Shown here: positions 47,439-64,000 of the stretch, piece after piece
Position numbering within the stretch: the stretch's first letter is position 1
How the letters are laid out: each line of letters opens with the position of its first letter
Assembly: GCA_024349245.1 (NCBI GenBank)
Contig: JALDNG010000460.1
Coordinates: 1-64,000 of the forward strand
Direction: 5' to 3'
Source of the DNA: Neodontobutis hainanensis
Taxonomy: Eukaryota > Chordata > Actinopteri > Gobiiformes > Odontobutidae
DNA: 64,000 bases
Position numbers and translations under genes: made by a program
Notes under the pieces: generated by a model
What the model was told of the DNA's origin: nothing
The model's input: only the letters and a program-made list of their open reading frames with translations
Database searches by the model: none

Positions 47439-48897
47439 TGCAGCCAGATGTTTTTAGATGGCACTTAATATGCAAAGGTTTTAGCTTCTCATTTGCACTT
47501 TTTTCAATGAGATAAATCAGTTTTCAATAGAAATGAACAGCCATAGTTTTAATCCAGAGCACTTTAGTTTAAGATCTGTTAACAATAAGAAAACCGGAAG
47601 ATGTAAATATGCTTCATAGTATTTCAAAATAAAGCACATAAAACTAATAGATAATAGATGTACAAGATGTGAAGCAAACCAAGCCACTACTTCTAATAAA
47701 ACCTACAGATGAAAACTCAACAAGAATAACAAGAATGGCATTAGTGGTGTTAACTTTAAACCAAAAAGACTCCATAAAACCATGACTTTCTTCAGGCGTA
47801 ATATTATAGAGGTATTATTGTACATGATAGAAACTTTAGCACATGTTGTACTGAGAGACATACATTAAGGGTGGATTTAAATTGGGACACTTTGGAAGCT
47901 TGAGACATGTTAGTCCGTTTCCGGATATTTGATGAAAGACATGATTAGTATTAATCAAACATGATCACTTTATTTTTTGAAAACTAAGGGACGTGACCCC
48001 CGTACAATCTCACAAAGCACACTAACATTATAAAAAAAATTAAAAAAAACATTAGCCACATGGCTTTAAGTAGTGCATTGTTTCAAAACTTACTATTAGA
48101 ATTTAAGCAAGATGAATTCAGTTTATCTTGTGTATATAAAATGTGTTCTAGTTTACAGCCGTATTGATAAAATGGTGCATGTTTCCTGAAGTGTTGTAGG
48201 ATGTATGGCACACAAGCTTTAAGAGACTCAGGTTAGAAAATTTGTGAACAATAAAACAACAAATATCATGATTGTATATTGCCTTGAGCTAAAACACTGC
48301 ATGAACAAGATAAAAAGGTGTTGAGCTACTTTTGTTTTTTTATATATATATATATATATGTTGTATCAAATAATATGCTTTGCTATTACCATCCAGTATG
48401 TTCTGTAAGAGTTATGTCCACAAGTATATTATGACAGTAAAAAAGGGTCATGCTCTCATTTCTACTCAGAATAGCCACAGACGCATGTTAAAGACACATT
48501 ATTTTTTCTTGTATAAGGCGGACTCTGTATTAGTGTGACGGAGCCAAAATGACTGTTAGATGTCATATTCTCTCATATGGGAGAGATTACGTTACCCTAA
48601 ATGTGTCCCTTTAAGACAGTATAGTCACTAATATAAGGCCTTCTTTTGTGAAAATATATAATCATGTGACATTGAGGCTTGCTTTTTTATTTTTTTACAC
48701 AATTCAGTGTAAATGAATGTAATAAATTTTTCATAAGTTTGTGTTTTATTTCTATATTCACTGGACCTACTTAAGATTCAAATCACTGGGATGTCTTATC
48801 TTTTAGATAAAACCACACTTCTAGATGAACGCTGTTGAACAGATATTTTAGCTGTCCTATGTGAATGTACATTATTCTTGTTTCGCTAAAGTGAACT

Positions 48898-48965
48898 TAA
48901 AGGTGCACTGTGTATTATTTGGGTGACATCTAATGGTGACGTTACAGATAGCGGTGTCACTCTTG
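48898..48965 (+). repeat. short dispersed repeat, second copy
   Basis: AAAGGTGCACTGTGTATTAT followed by GACATCTAATGGTGACGTTA matches the copy at 27930-28010 in order and spacing. Class not determined. Confidence 0.6.
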
Positions 48966-49643
48966 GAAAGAACAGAAAGTGATGGGACTAACATGGATTC
49001 TTCCACTGGATTCTTGGGAGCTTTAAATGTCTATTTTTATGTCTTTTGTTCATATGTGTTTTGAAAATAACACATTGCTGTAAATTGTCATAGCCTCAAG
49101 ACTGTTATAAAATTACAATGACCACTGATAAATGATTGTAGTACAGGTTTTTAGTAGTATAACTTCTTGTTGACTCAACTGGTTATGCTTTTCTACATCT
49201 TTGTCTTTTCTGTTGTGTTATGTTTTTTTCAAATGATTGTACACAGACCCAGGATGTGTTTTTGCAATAATTCTACTGGCAATAAATGTCGATTAGTCAA
49301 TATTTTTGTCAAACTGAGTCTTTTTGAGTGTTTGAGTTCAAATGTCAGTTCCAAGTTCATTAACTAAGAAATGTTTCAAGGTTTGACATTAATCTGCAGA
49401 TTTATATGTCTGACATATTTTCAGACCTCCATACTGGGATGTTCAGATTCACCCACACTCACTTTAGATACTAACAGACATCTGCAATCACTGGAAACAG
49501 TTAATTTTATCAGTGCATTTGAACTAATTGAATTACAAAAAAACTAAAATGCTTTACAAATGCCTGACCTTCAGATACCTTCAGGTAATATATGTACATA
49601 ATAGGCACAGCCTTAGGTTGAATGTAATAGCCATCTCAATCAC

Positions 49644-49693
49644 TTCCATCACTCAATACCTTTGCATCATTGCAAAGGTATTGAGTGATGGAA
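49644..49693. repeat. perfect 23-bp hairpin with 4-base loop
   Basis: Arms 49644-49666 and 49671-49693 are exact complements (containing CACTCAATACCTTTGCA), separated by TCAT. The stem extends at least one further pair after a mismatch. It is a compact palindrome in intergenic DNA between the endophilin gene and rps17; role unknown. Confidence 0.9.
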
Positions 49694-50147
49694 ATGGGGG
49701 CTAGAGACTGTTCAAAACCAGGACAGTTTAGTGGATTTACCAATATTTGTTGGAACAAGGAATGGATATTGTAGTGAAATCAATACTGTTTCTTAACTGA
49801 ATTGAAAGTATGAAACAAAATTATTACTACAGTTCAAAAAGAAACTTATGTAAGGTAATTGTGTTGAATTACCCTTGTTACTACTACCAACCATGAGTAA
49901 AACTCAGCCTTTGACCTTTTGGTTGTGAGGTTACAATGCAACACACTTTTCACTGTTGCATAAAACTTGGAGTTAGACGTAAATGACTAGTTACTTTTCA
50001 CCTCCATTCAGTCGCCATTATCTTAAGTACGAAGAGTAAGTAGAACTATTTTACGTTTCTTGTACTGTAGTTACGCAGCGTGTTCTCCAGCCAAAAGAGG
50101 GCGCTGTAGGCTTTTGTCAACGCTGTTGACTGCAGGTTAAACGTCCA

Positions 50148-50187
50148 CCGGAAGTCTTCTCGTCCTCTTCTACCAGGCCGATCCATC
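50148..50187 (+). promoter_or_regulatory. rps17 core promoter and 5'TOP
   Basis: The ETS-type site CCGGAAGT (50148-50155) is followed at once by the pyrimidine run CTTCTCGTCCTCTTCTACC (50156-50174), a good 5' terminal oligopyrimidine start for a ribosomal protein mRNA. The ATG is at 50188. The exact start site is not determined from sequence. Confidence 0.65.
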
Positions 50188-55104
<4,917 letters not shown>

Positions 55105-55120
55105 ATGCTACTTTGTTCTT

Positions 55121-55126
55121 AATAAA
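55121..55126 (+). terminator. rps17 poly(A) signal
   Basis: AATAAA 17 bases after the stop codon, in keeping with the very short 3' UTRs of ribosomal protein mRNAs. Confidence 0.8.
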
Positions 55127-56081
55127 ACCCTTTAGAAAAAACACCCTGCTGCTTTATCATTCTGTTTTTAAATGACCTTTTTATTATGTAGCTTTAGACG
55201 ACAATGGGAGGCAAATAAAAATTAGGAAAAATAATGGTTTCATCCGTTCTTGGCTCAAAACACAAACAGGTTTTGTTTAGCTTGTTTTCAATTCCTGGGT
55301 CATTTTAAGTCTAGACTGTCTGATAAATTGAGGTAGATGTAATCTTTAATTCTGGCACAAACCACAAAAAGATAAGTCATTTAAATTTTTTTACACTACA
55401 GTATAATAAAGGTTTACTGAAAACAAACTCCACTGGCTCTTACATAGAGTAACTTTTTTCTTCCATTAAATACTGCTGGTCGTTTTTAATTCCTATTTTT
55501 AAGATTTTTATTTGGGTCTGTAATATAATCTCCTGTGACCCACTTTTGGTTCCCAGACCTATGTTTGAAAACTATACTTTTGACTGCTAAAAAAATTTAA
55601 GTTTAAGGTGTTGAACACTTTGTGTACATTCTTTTAACCATCAGTGAGTAAAATCAATATTTGACTGGTTTAAAGTCATGTCTAAAGAGGGCGCCAGTGT
55701 AGTGCAAATCCACCAACAAGCCCAGTTAAAAGAAGCATATTTGTGCAAACTGTTAAACTTGAGACTGGTTTTCATTTCACAAAGAGTTAATTCAAACTGT
55801 TTCTTTGGGAAGGTCTGTGGCCCAACACGCAGTGGTCAAAGAGCATGTATATATTTATATGTATATAAGATGGACAAACCCAGTCATTGTAATGTGATTA
55901 TACACAACTGAAAAAACACCTTTTATAACAATCTTTTTTTGTACAATTGTTTACCATTTGACACATTTAAATGCATGGGATCAAAATGTTTTATTTAACA
56001 CTTTATAATATACACAATATAACTTTACATTTGAAAATTTATGTACATGTGAAAATAAATTAGCTGTTTTCTGACGCCGGC
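55127..56081. other. intergenic region between rps17 and cart
   Basis: AT-rich convergent spacer that includes the CART 3' UTR on the minus strand. A 77-codon open frame at 55678-55911 shows no domain and is not supported. Nothing else recognised. Confidence 0.55.
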
Positions 56082-57883
56082 TCATATGCACTTGAGCAAG
56101 AAGAAGTTACAGATGGCTCCCTGGGGACAGTCACACATTCGGCCGATTCGAGAACCTTTCCTCACGGCGCAGTGTTCTCCCAGGTCACACTGAACACAAC
56201 ACAGGGATTAATATACAGGCCGTACATAAGGATTTCTACAGGACAGTAATAAACACAGACTCACAGATGGGACCTGTCCGTATTTCTTCTCCCAGGGGTT
56301 GATCCTCTTCGTCTGCAGCTTCTCCAACACTTCCTGCAGATCTCCCAACTGCAACAGAAAGCATTTTGTAATGTCCCTGATCTGCAGCAAACAAACTAAT
56401 GTGTAAAAGATGGAAGTAAGTTTTTTGATAGCCTATATTTCAAAAGAAAGTGTTCAAAAACTTTACAACCCACATTTCTAAAAAGCAAAAGCCTGGAAAA
56501 ATGATACAAAAAAAAAAAAAAAAACAGCTGGAGAAGCATTTGGAAACTAATTAGGACTGCAGAAAAAATTGCATGATTAAAAAAAAAAGCCTGAATTTGT
56601 GACATTTTTCTAATAAAACCTTTGAATATGATGATGTGTAAAATGTTGGGCTTGTTTGTCTGAACTTAATTGTAACTCAGGCTTTTTATGTTTTGGTACT
56701 CTCTAAATGTAAAAAATATTTTATTGAGTGGTTTACATTTGGTTACATTTATATTTTTATTATACAGTCCAGATTTAAAAATGCACAAACAATAATTTCT
56801 TAAACATTTTCAAAAGTAGACTTAAAACTGCACTTAAACTTGTTTAATAACACCTGTAATACATCGGTTCATGCTGTACATCTGTTTATTTTTTTTACTA
56901 TTGTTTTTATTTTTCATGTCTTTTGTTTGTTTGTTTTTTTTTACAACTTTGTGTGATTTCTGTAAGACACTTTGAGTTACATTGGTACAAAATGTCTTCT
57001 TGAAATTGTTATGGTAACGATGGTGAATGATATGCCTCCTACAACCTTTACAGCACGATATAAAATCTCATGTATTGTTTACTTTTTCAAGCAAAAAAAA
57101 GCTGTTCCTTTGTTACATGTGCTTTGCTTCATTTTCGTAAGAATTAAACCTGATCATTAATTTTTAAATTGTACATCGTCTCTCTCAATAATCTGAACTA
57201 AAAAAATGTATAAATAATAAATAAATCTTTTTCTTTTTAACATTCTTGGACATTTTGACATTTTTAAACACAACCCTCCTTTTAAAAAAGATGTATTAAA
57301 TGTTTATTATTAAATGTCTAAAAGATAAAGGTATGTAAATAACCATTTGGCTGACTGCATTTAGTGATGTTTATTTATTTTCAAAGGGAAAGGTTTGTGA
57401 ATTTGTTAAATTTTGTTTTTAACAAATAGTTTTACAATAGCTATATTTAAAACCCCTTAGACTACAGTAGCCTATATACTTTGAAAGATTATAACATTTG
57501 GTCTGTAAATAAACCTGCCTGGGCTATTGTGGTAACAAATAAGTTTATTTTCCTTTATTTGAGAATTATCGGGACCTTCTATTTCGTCTAAATTAACAAA
57601 ACGTTCCTGATCTCACAGATGTTCCAGCAGCTCACACACAAGTCAAGTGCAGGTTGGGAACAGCAGAAAAGAAAAGTTGGTCTAAGCACAGTCCCCAAAT
57701 CTTCAAACAAATTATCCCAAAGAAGAAAAAGTGAGAACTAAAACCTTTTCTTGTCCAGTCACTCACCAGTCTGTTGTTGTAGCGCAGGTCCAGAGCCTCT
57801 CTCTCGTCCCTCTCGGCTTCCGTCTTCGCCACGGGCCACAGCACGCACAGGAGCCCCGCGCACAGCACAGCTCGCGCCCACAT
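56082..57883 (-). CDS. cartpt: cocaine- and amphetamine-regulated transcript (CART) prepropeptide
   Basis: Secreted neuropeptide precursor acting in feeding and stress control. Exons in transcript order: 57767-57883, 56265-56348, 56082-56189; in frame, 102 residues. Residues 1-23 form a signal peptide (hydrophobic VLCAGLLCVLWPV, small residues before the cut). The middle part, LGDLQEVLEKLQTKR, holds the dibasic processing site KR at 53-54, with a second (KK) at 60-61 before YGQVPS. The mature domain has all six conserved cysteines (68, 74, 86, 88, 94, 101) and the motifs EHCAVRKGSRIGRMCDCP and FFLLKC of the family. The three-exon structure also matches known CART genes. Teleosts have several cart paralogues; the number of this one was not resolved. 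The usual Met before the first Cys is Ser here. Confidence 0.95.
56349..57766 (-). other. CART intron 1
   Basis: A 1.4-kb AT-rich intron with poly-A runs (about 56507-56524 and 56579-56588). No transposon, RNA gene or further exon recognised. Confidence 0.55.
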
Positions 57884-58019
57884 GCCTCAGGTATCAGGTG
57901 TGAAACAGATGTGAATATGCCGGAGTCCGCAGCTCAGGCTCGTGCAGGAGGAGTTTGACTGGCGCTCTGCTCCGCGCGGATCTTTGAACAGCCCCGCCCC
58001 CCTTCAGCCTCAAGAGTGG

Positions 58020-58042
58020 GACGTCACGGGTTTGACGTAAAA
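58020..58042 (-). promoter_or_regulatory. CRE-like pair upstream of CART
   Basis: Two CRE-like words lie about 140-155 bp upstream of the CART start codon: GACGTCAC at 58020-58027 (minus strand GTGACGTC) and TGACGTAA at 58033-58040. A GC-box-like CCCCGCCCCCC lies between them and the gene at about 57992. The mammalian CART promoter is known to be cAMP/CREB responsive, so these are plausible functional sites; that is inference from motif and position. Confidence 0.5.
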
Positions 58043-59816
58043 CTGGAAAGTGTTATGGACCAGGTTGGACTGTTTATGTTCTTAATTCCCTACAATTGTC
58101 AGCACACCCCTCGTGTAGAGAAACAGACTTGTAGACTTGTAGAGACTGTCGGCTATTGAATATTTTCCTCCTTTCAATCTTTGCAAAAGGTGTGGATACT
58201 GACCTCATGTAACTTAGGCACAGGTCTCTGCTGAGAAATGTGTTTTCAGGATGAGCAGCTCACACAAGACCGCAGACAAAACAAACTAAGAAACAAAGAG
58301 ACTGGACAGAGACTTATTCTGTACAAATAAAACCCGTGTAAAGACTCCAGCAGAGACAAAAAAGGGAGTTGGGTCTCTGGAGCCATCATTATCTGACACT
58401 CTCTCACATCTGTTCAGGATTGTCACAGGTGCATCACAGGAAGGCTACAGTTTGTCCTTCTCAGACCGTGCTATCGTTTAAAGGACACACAGGCTGTTTG
58501 TGCTTGGACTTGTTTTCACTTTTACACTGTTTTTTTTACCAATGTCTTACTCACTTTGTCAAGCACATATTAGAAAGAGCCACCAGGACTCAATCTAAAA
58601 AGAATCTAGGAAGTCACTTTTGTTTATGTATTTTGCTGGGTTTTGGGTTTCTCTTGGTTTGTTAAAATTTTGTTATTTGACTTCCACTTTTCCACTTTTT
58701 TAAGCACCTCAGGGAACATACAGTGTCTTTTAAAGCAACACTATGAAACCTTTCAAGATTACACATAATTACACATATGCACTTTAATTCCATTTTTTAT
58801 ATTATTGATTTTTTTTTTACCATACCCAATGACTTTTATGTGTGCTCGTGAGGATGCGGATGTGTGTGAATGAATTCTAAAACTGCACTGCTGCAAACTT
58901 AAACAGAAACATCTCAATATAAAATGTATTTAAGATGTGTAAACATGTTCACTTTCAGCCATTTTCCACATGGATCTATAGACCTGGATTCTGAGTTCTG
59001 GTGATGGACACTGTTTAAAGAAGGAACAATGGCAAGTGTACTTTTCTCAGAAAAAAAAGCTGCTCTCTGGGAATAAACCTGAAATATTCCACAAATGTTT
59101 ATTGTTACAACATACAGCTGTACCTCCATGACTTACTTTCTTCTTATAATTATATATTGGCAATGTGTCCAAGTTTTTAAAAGTCTGCTTCAAATATGAT
59201 TTTTACTCAGACACATCTCTTCTGTCTCATGTTTCTGCAGCAGACGTTTCTCTGGACACAGCACAAGCCTCTTCAGGAGAAACTCATCCAAACTGAGCTG
59301 AGTCACAAAAAGCAAAACTTCTGGACAAACCATTTCAATGTGCCAAATTGTAAATAGAGAGAGAAAAAAACTGCTGCAATTTCGTTGTAGTCTATACAAA
59401 CAGTAAAAGAATACAGAAGCCAAACTAGACGGCAGAGAATTGAGTATAAATCACGTCCTCCTCATTTTAACAGTGACGTCTCTGTTTACAGCAATATCGA
59501 TCGAGTGGACAACTGAGCACACAGAAAACAGACGGATAAATGTCCCACCTGCCTCCGAATCCAAACTCAAACTGTCATTGTTGGAGCGACAAAACATTTT
59601 CCAATTTCTCATTAAAAAAAAAGTATTTGCGCTCCTGCAGCGCTGCTAAATATATTTGCCATTAGAGCAGAGCGGTGATGGCATTACTGTCCCAGACTCC
59701 ATTATAATCTATTTAAACCGCTCCAACACACAGCTGGTCCCAATCCGGAAACACACTGTTGTTGTTGGGTTACTACAGGACACATTAGTCTCTACGGTTA
59801 ATGTAAAGTCATGTTT

Positions 59817-59832
59817 ATATATATATATATAA
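59817..59832. repeat. (AT)n microsatellite
   Basis: Eight TA dinucleotides in a row, downstream of TTATGTTTATA-like sequence. Simple repeat only. Confidence 0.85.
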
Positions 59833-60769
59833 GCCAACGCAGTACAGCTCCATTACATCATTCATATTTTAGATAAACAACAGTTAATTAACATATCTGT
59901 ACATCTTTAACCTTCCACTTTGGTTTTCCGTCGTCTACATTTGTAATTAATTTAACAGCTCAGTTGACTGACCATTATGTTTGATAGTAAACTGTAATCT
60001 GTTGTGACATATTGTGACGATTTAAATAGAAATATATGTTATTAATTCTTTATTAGTGCCAGAAAAGTGTTTGCACTGCAGGTTTTATTTACTTTATTTA
60101 CTTAAAGAAAACATAACAGATGGACAGACATTGACAACCAAACGACGAAGGGGCTAAAGACCCAGTGGATGTAATTTTTTCATTTATGAAGTCTTGTGGG
60201 TCTGTTATATGTAGATTTTTTGGTGTTTTTCTGAATATGTTGTCCAGAATGGATTTCCTCACCAGAGACACTTATTTTAGCTTTTAAGCAGGAATATAGA
60301 GACTTTCCAAGACTGAGAGTCCATTGTGTCCTCCCATTGAGACGTTTATCTGTCAATACTCTTTATACAGCAGCAATGTACTGTATAGACAAACAAAAAT
60401 CACAACTTCCAGAAGCTGTGTTCAAGGTTGTCCTGTTTTCTCGGCTCACATAGTTAACTTTCATTAACTTGTTGCATGTCCCCAAAAAAATCAACCATGG
60501 ACTTGACTTTGCTGATATAAAGTCCTGTTCATGTTCTTTGTTAAAGTGGAACATTAGGCTTGTAGGTAACTGTTTTGTTTGTTTTGTTTAAGGTCTTTCC
60601 ACAATTGGAGTTAAGAACAAGAAGCTTCTTAAACCCTCCACAACGAATCTTTCTTGTTGCATATAATAAGCAGCTTCAGCTCGTCAATGCAGACACTTTT
60701 AGACAATTTAAGTTGTCTGTTTGTTGTGGCAACACTAAAAATTTCACATTAAACAACTTTGTTTTCTAA

Positions 60770-61317
60770 TAGTGTTGGAGTTAACACCAGAGTCAAGACT
60801 TTTAGCCGTCACATTCAAGACCAAGTCCACGTGAGGCCGAGACCAAGTCAAGATCATGCCAGAATATGACTGTTATAGAAAAAAATCTAACTAGTCCAGG
60901 TCCAGACTCATGGAGGTCAGTGTTTGAAGGAGACAGAGTTAGTCCAGTCTTAGACCAGGTCCAGACTCATGGAGGTCAGTGTTTGAAGGAGACAGAGTTA
61001 GTCCAGTCTTAGACCAGGTCCAGACTCACGGAGGTCAGTGTTTGAAGGAGACAGAGTTAGTCCAGTCTTAGACCAGGTCCAGACTCATGGAGGTCAGTGT
61101 TTGAAGGAGACAGAGATAGTCCAGTCTTAGACCAGGTCCAGACTCATGGAGGTCAGTGTTTGGGGATTTCATTCTATTGCAAGAACAGAACAATATGCCC
61201 TTTATGGTCTTAGTGGGTCTTGACATCAGAGACTGAGTAAAAATAAGTTTTAGACCATGACAAGACCAAGATCTTTACAAATTAGTTTTAAGACTCTTGA
61301 TCTCGAGTACAGCATCA
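60770..61317. repeat. dispersed element with five 59-bp internal units
   Basis: Ends show weak inverted similarity: AGTGTTGGAGTTAACACC near 60771 and, on the other strand, AGTGATGCTGTACTCGAG near 61317. Inside is an array of five 59-bp units (about 60890-61163) with TTAGACCAGGTCCAGACTCA and GGAGGTCAGTGTTTGAAGGA. Flanking the array are AGTCAAGA/GACCAAG-rich stretches. The array unit is shared with 24448-24620. Confidence 0.75.
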
Positions 61318-64000
61318 CTTTCTCATTTTAAACAACATAATCGGGAGGACAGATGAGCCGAGTCCTTTGCGGTGACAGTGATTATTGTTGATATTTTGAA
61401 CATGTGCAGAGAGTACGAGGCTTGAGTGAACTAGGATCTGGTGTGAAAGTGGGTCGGGAGTCGTTTCAGAAAGGCCTTTAATGTGTAGTTTTTATTAAGC
61501 CACTGTCCCTCAACCGACTTTTCCCATTGTTTCTGCTGCTGAGGTTTGTCGGATTGTCAAAACACCACTTAGGCTACTCTTCCAATGCCTTCAGAAACCT
61601 CCTATCTCCTCTTTCTTTTGACCTCATGACATTGCACTCACAGGTGAAGGAAAGAGGATAAGGAAACAGAGCCACTGTCATGCATTGCTGTCACCAAACT
61701 GTCATTTCTTCCATAAAAGTTTGTCTGATTTATGTAACAGACCGAGCATTTCCACAAAACTCTACATCTTTTGAACGGAAAAACATGTCGTATTTTGGGG
61801 TTATATTATATATTTTTTTGTCGATACTGGACTTTATATTCAGGCTTCATGCTGAGCCCATTGTTCCTGCAAACATCCGGTTCTGCAGAGTCACAGCCTG
61901 CGTCGAAATAATCCTGTTGTCAGCGCCGTATGTGGCTTTGTGCTGATGTGATGTTTGCAGCCACAATGGGAAAGTAAACAGAATAAATAGTCTGTGTTAT
62001 GTCAGCTCCCGAAGGACGAGCCGACTCTGAGCCAGCATTTAGGACCAGGCTATAAATAAACCTTAACTGAAGTAAGACGTTTAAATGCTTTGTTCTGCTC
62101 CGAGGCATGATTTCGACTACAATTGTGTCTCAAAAAACATCTGTAAATGCTCTCTCCAAGTTGCCCAAATACTGCTGACTGTCAATTGTAAAGTCAGGAT
62201 AAAAGCTGCTGGTATTCACTGCAAAAGAAAGAGATTGTTTGATAAGTTTTTGGAAGGATGTTGTGTTAATTTTTCTGAGGCAATTCGTTACTTTTAAACG
62301 TTGACTTGTCTCTCTTAGCAAATTTAGGCAGCTGTCATGTTGGGATTTTGGATATTTAATTTGTCATCAACATCCATTTATTTATTATTAAATTATTATT
62401 ATTTATTATTATTATTAGTTAAACTAAACTAACTAATGTAGGCAGGCAGATGTCACAGATGCAGCACGTACGAGTAGTTCCCGAGACGTTGTATTTTAAT
62501 ATATAATTATATATTTATGAGAGTTTTTATCTAGACATCTAGCTGGACATCTGAATTTTCATTCATCCATCTCATTTGTTATATTTTTCACTATTTTAAT
62601 TGGACAACTACAGCAAGGACTATTTACACAAAAACCAAAAAAAAATTGACTAGATCTACATTATTAGGAAGGATTGTCTACTCTATGGTGCTCTTCATCT
62701 GGTTCCAGAGAAACAGGTGATGCTGAGTTCTCATGTATCATCCTTTTTACAGTTTATTTGCAATCGTTTAAGACACCATAAAGCATAGATATAGACGTCC
62801 ATTGACGGTTGGAGTACACATTAAAGCCGCCACCATATTGGATGCGCCATTGACTGTACATCAATGACCAGGCCACTCAGCCGACGGAAGGGGTAGCTTT
62901 AATGCTTCCATGCACCTAACAAGATATTGAAGTGAAATAGTTGATACAGTTTACTCCTGTTACTTTCACAATTTACTGTCCTTATTAAATCTTCCTCCAT
63001 CAACGCTCTTATCCTGGTCTGTGTCAAATGACTTTTGGTTTATCTTTTAATTGGACTTTCTAAATACTAATTGAGTCTCAGGTCTGTCCTACTGCTGTGA
63101 AATCAGATACTTAGAGGAGTGATGCTGATTGTGGTACTTTTTTGCTGAGACTTACTAGATTAAACCTTTTTTCTGTGATAATGAGACCCAAATGATCTAC
63201 AAGATGTTCCACTAAAGCTGAATAAAGTTTACTGAATCCTCGAATGGATGGGGTAGAGGGGGTTATTTCCAGTAATGCTGAATACTTCCACCATCTACGC
63301 AGCAGAGCAATAGTGTAAAGTCTATTTAAAGTCTTAAAATGTATGTAAGTATTATTGTCAGTAAGGTTGCTTCTATAATGCCCATTCTGGCTGTTGTTGA
63401 GTGTTTTACTAAATATTTGTGGTGCAATTGTGTATCTGCCCTCCAATGCTTTAACCTCGGCCCTCAGAGCCTCCCTCGGGGTCCATGGGTCGGGGCAGGA
63501 GTCCATTGTGCACAGCTAAGGGGCAATAATCACTGAGATGCATAAGAGGCTGGACATCTGCAACAGTATCTAACATCCTTTTAGAATCTACTTCTTCTAG
63601 ATTGAGTTGTATTTGTAAAATTGTGCATTTACAGATTTGTGTCTGTAAAAATTAGTTGTGTGGAGAAATGGAGCAAAACTAAGAGAAAAAAACAGAAAAC
63701 TATGATAGTATGATAGATTCTTATTTGACTGTATCAGGGTGAAACTGTTTTCTTAAAACATATATTTTAAACTTTCCTTTTGTGTTCTTAAACTGTTTTG
63801 TTTATTATGTTGTTTATGTTACTGTAGGTCTGTTAAGTTTGAAGTTTTGCAGATAACATACTGGTAACTGTGTTTGTATTTTTGTTTTGAGTTTGGAAAC
63901 TTCATTAAATGTGTCTTTGCAATAGTTAACAAAGCAAAGTGGTCTGTACAATCCTGAAGACAGTTTATCTTTTGAAATATTGATCAAAGATTATTAAGAT

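Larger units (their letters stand above)
47439..50187. other. endophilin 3' UTR and intergenic region up to rps17
   Basis: Poly(A) signal candidates AATAAA occur near 47628, 48720 and 49279, so the endophilin 3' UTR may be short or long. It also holds an (AT)n tract at 48339-48359, a dispersed short repeat at 48898-48960 and a perfect hairpin at 49644-49693. No open frame with a recognisable domain was found. Confidence 0.6.
58050..64000. other. gene-free region at right edge
   Basis: Nearly 6 kb upstream of the CART gene without recognisable coding exons. It holds an (AT)n tract at 59817-59832, a dispersed element with five 59-bp units at 60770-61317 and a TTA/ATT-rich tract at 62380-62415. 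The longest open frame (131 codons, minus strand, 63111-63506) has no motif I recognise and no visible splice context. Regulatory sequence for CART could be here but cannot be called by eye. Confidence 0.55.

Noticed and set aside
63111..63506. 131-codon minus-strand open frame near the right edge
   Set aside because: No recognisable domain, no splice or promoter context and no homology I can name. Could be an unknown repeat; not called as a gene.

Overview
The window is nuclear DNA of a ray-finned fish, most likely a teleost. It holds multi-exon genes with GT-AG introns, a 5'TOP ribosomal protein gene, tRNA-headed SINEs with a teleost-type tail, and Tc1, hAT and retroviral LTR remnants. Percomorph is plausible but not proven. 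Six protein genes were assembled exon by exon; reading phase closes across every junction except one in dnai4.

Layout, left to right. (1) 679-20904, + strand: the 3' half of a laminin beta-1 chain gene (lamb1), 16 exons up to the stop codon. Its introns carry three long minisatellites, a truncated hAT transposon, a retroviral LTR close to a splice acceptor, a SINE and a short hAT MITE. (2) 22785-25505, - strand: complete snx22, a small PX-domain sorting nexin, convergent with lamb1. (3) 25506-29387: intergenic, with a 42-bp minisatellite. (4) 29388-about 41500, - strand: dnai4 (wdr78), an axonemal dynein intermediate chain with WD repeats and an RFX X-box-like palindrome just upstream. Its introns hold a hAT MITE, a Tc1 relict and a foldback element with long arms. 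(5) 42386-47438, + strand: complete endophilin-A gene (sh3gl3-like), divergent from dnai4. (6) 50188-55104, + strand: rps17, with one H/ACA-type snoRNA candidate in each of introns 2, 3 and 4. (7) 56082-57883, - strand: a CART neuropeptide precursor gene with CRE-like sites upstream. (8) 58050-64000: no recognisable gene; it contains a dispersed repeat whose 59-bp core also occurs at 24.45 kb.

The genes do not form one pathway: basement membrane, endosomal sorting, ciliary motor, endocytosis, ribosome and neuropeptide. I see no clear unknown multi-gene system. The observations most worth checking are the rps17 intronic snoRNA set and its segmental duplication, the LTR next to a lamb1 splice acceptor, the foldback element, the X-box, and a 23-bp perfect hairpin at 49.65 kb.
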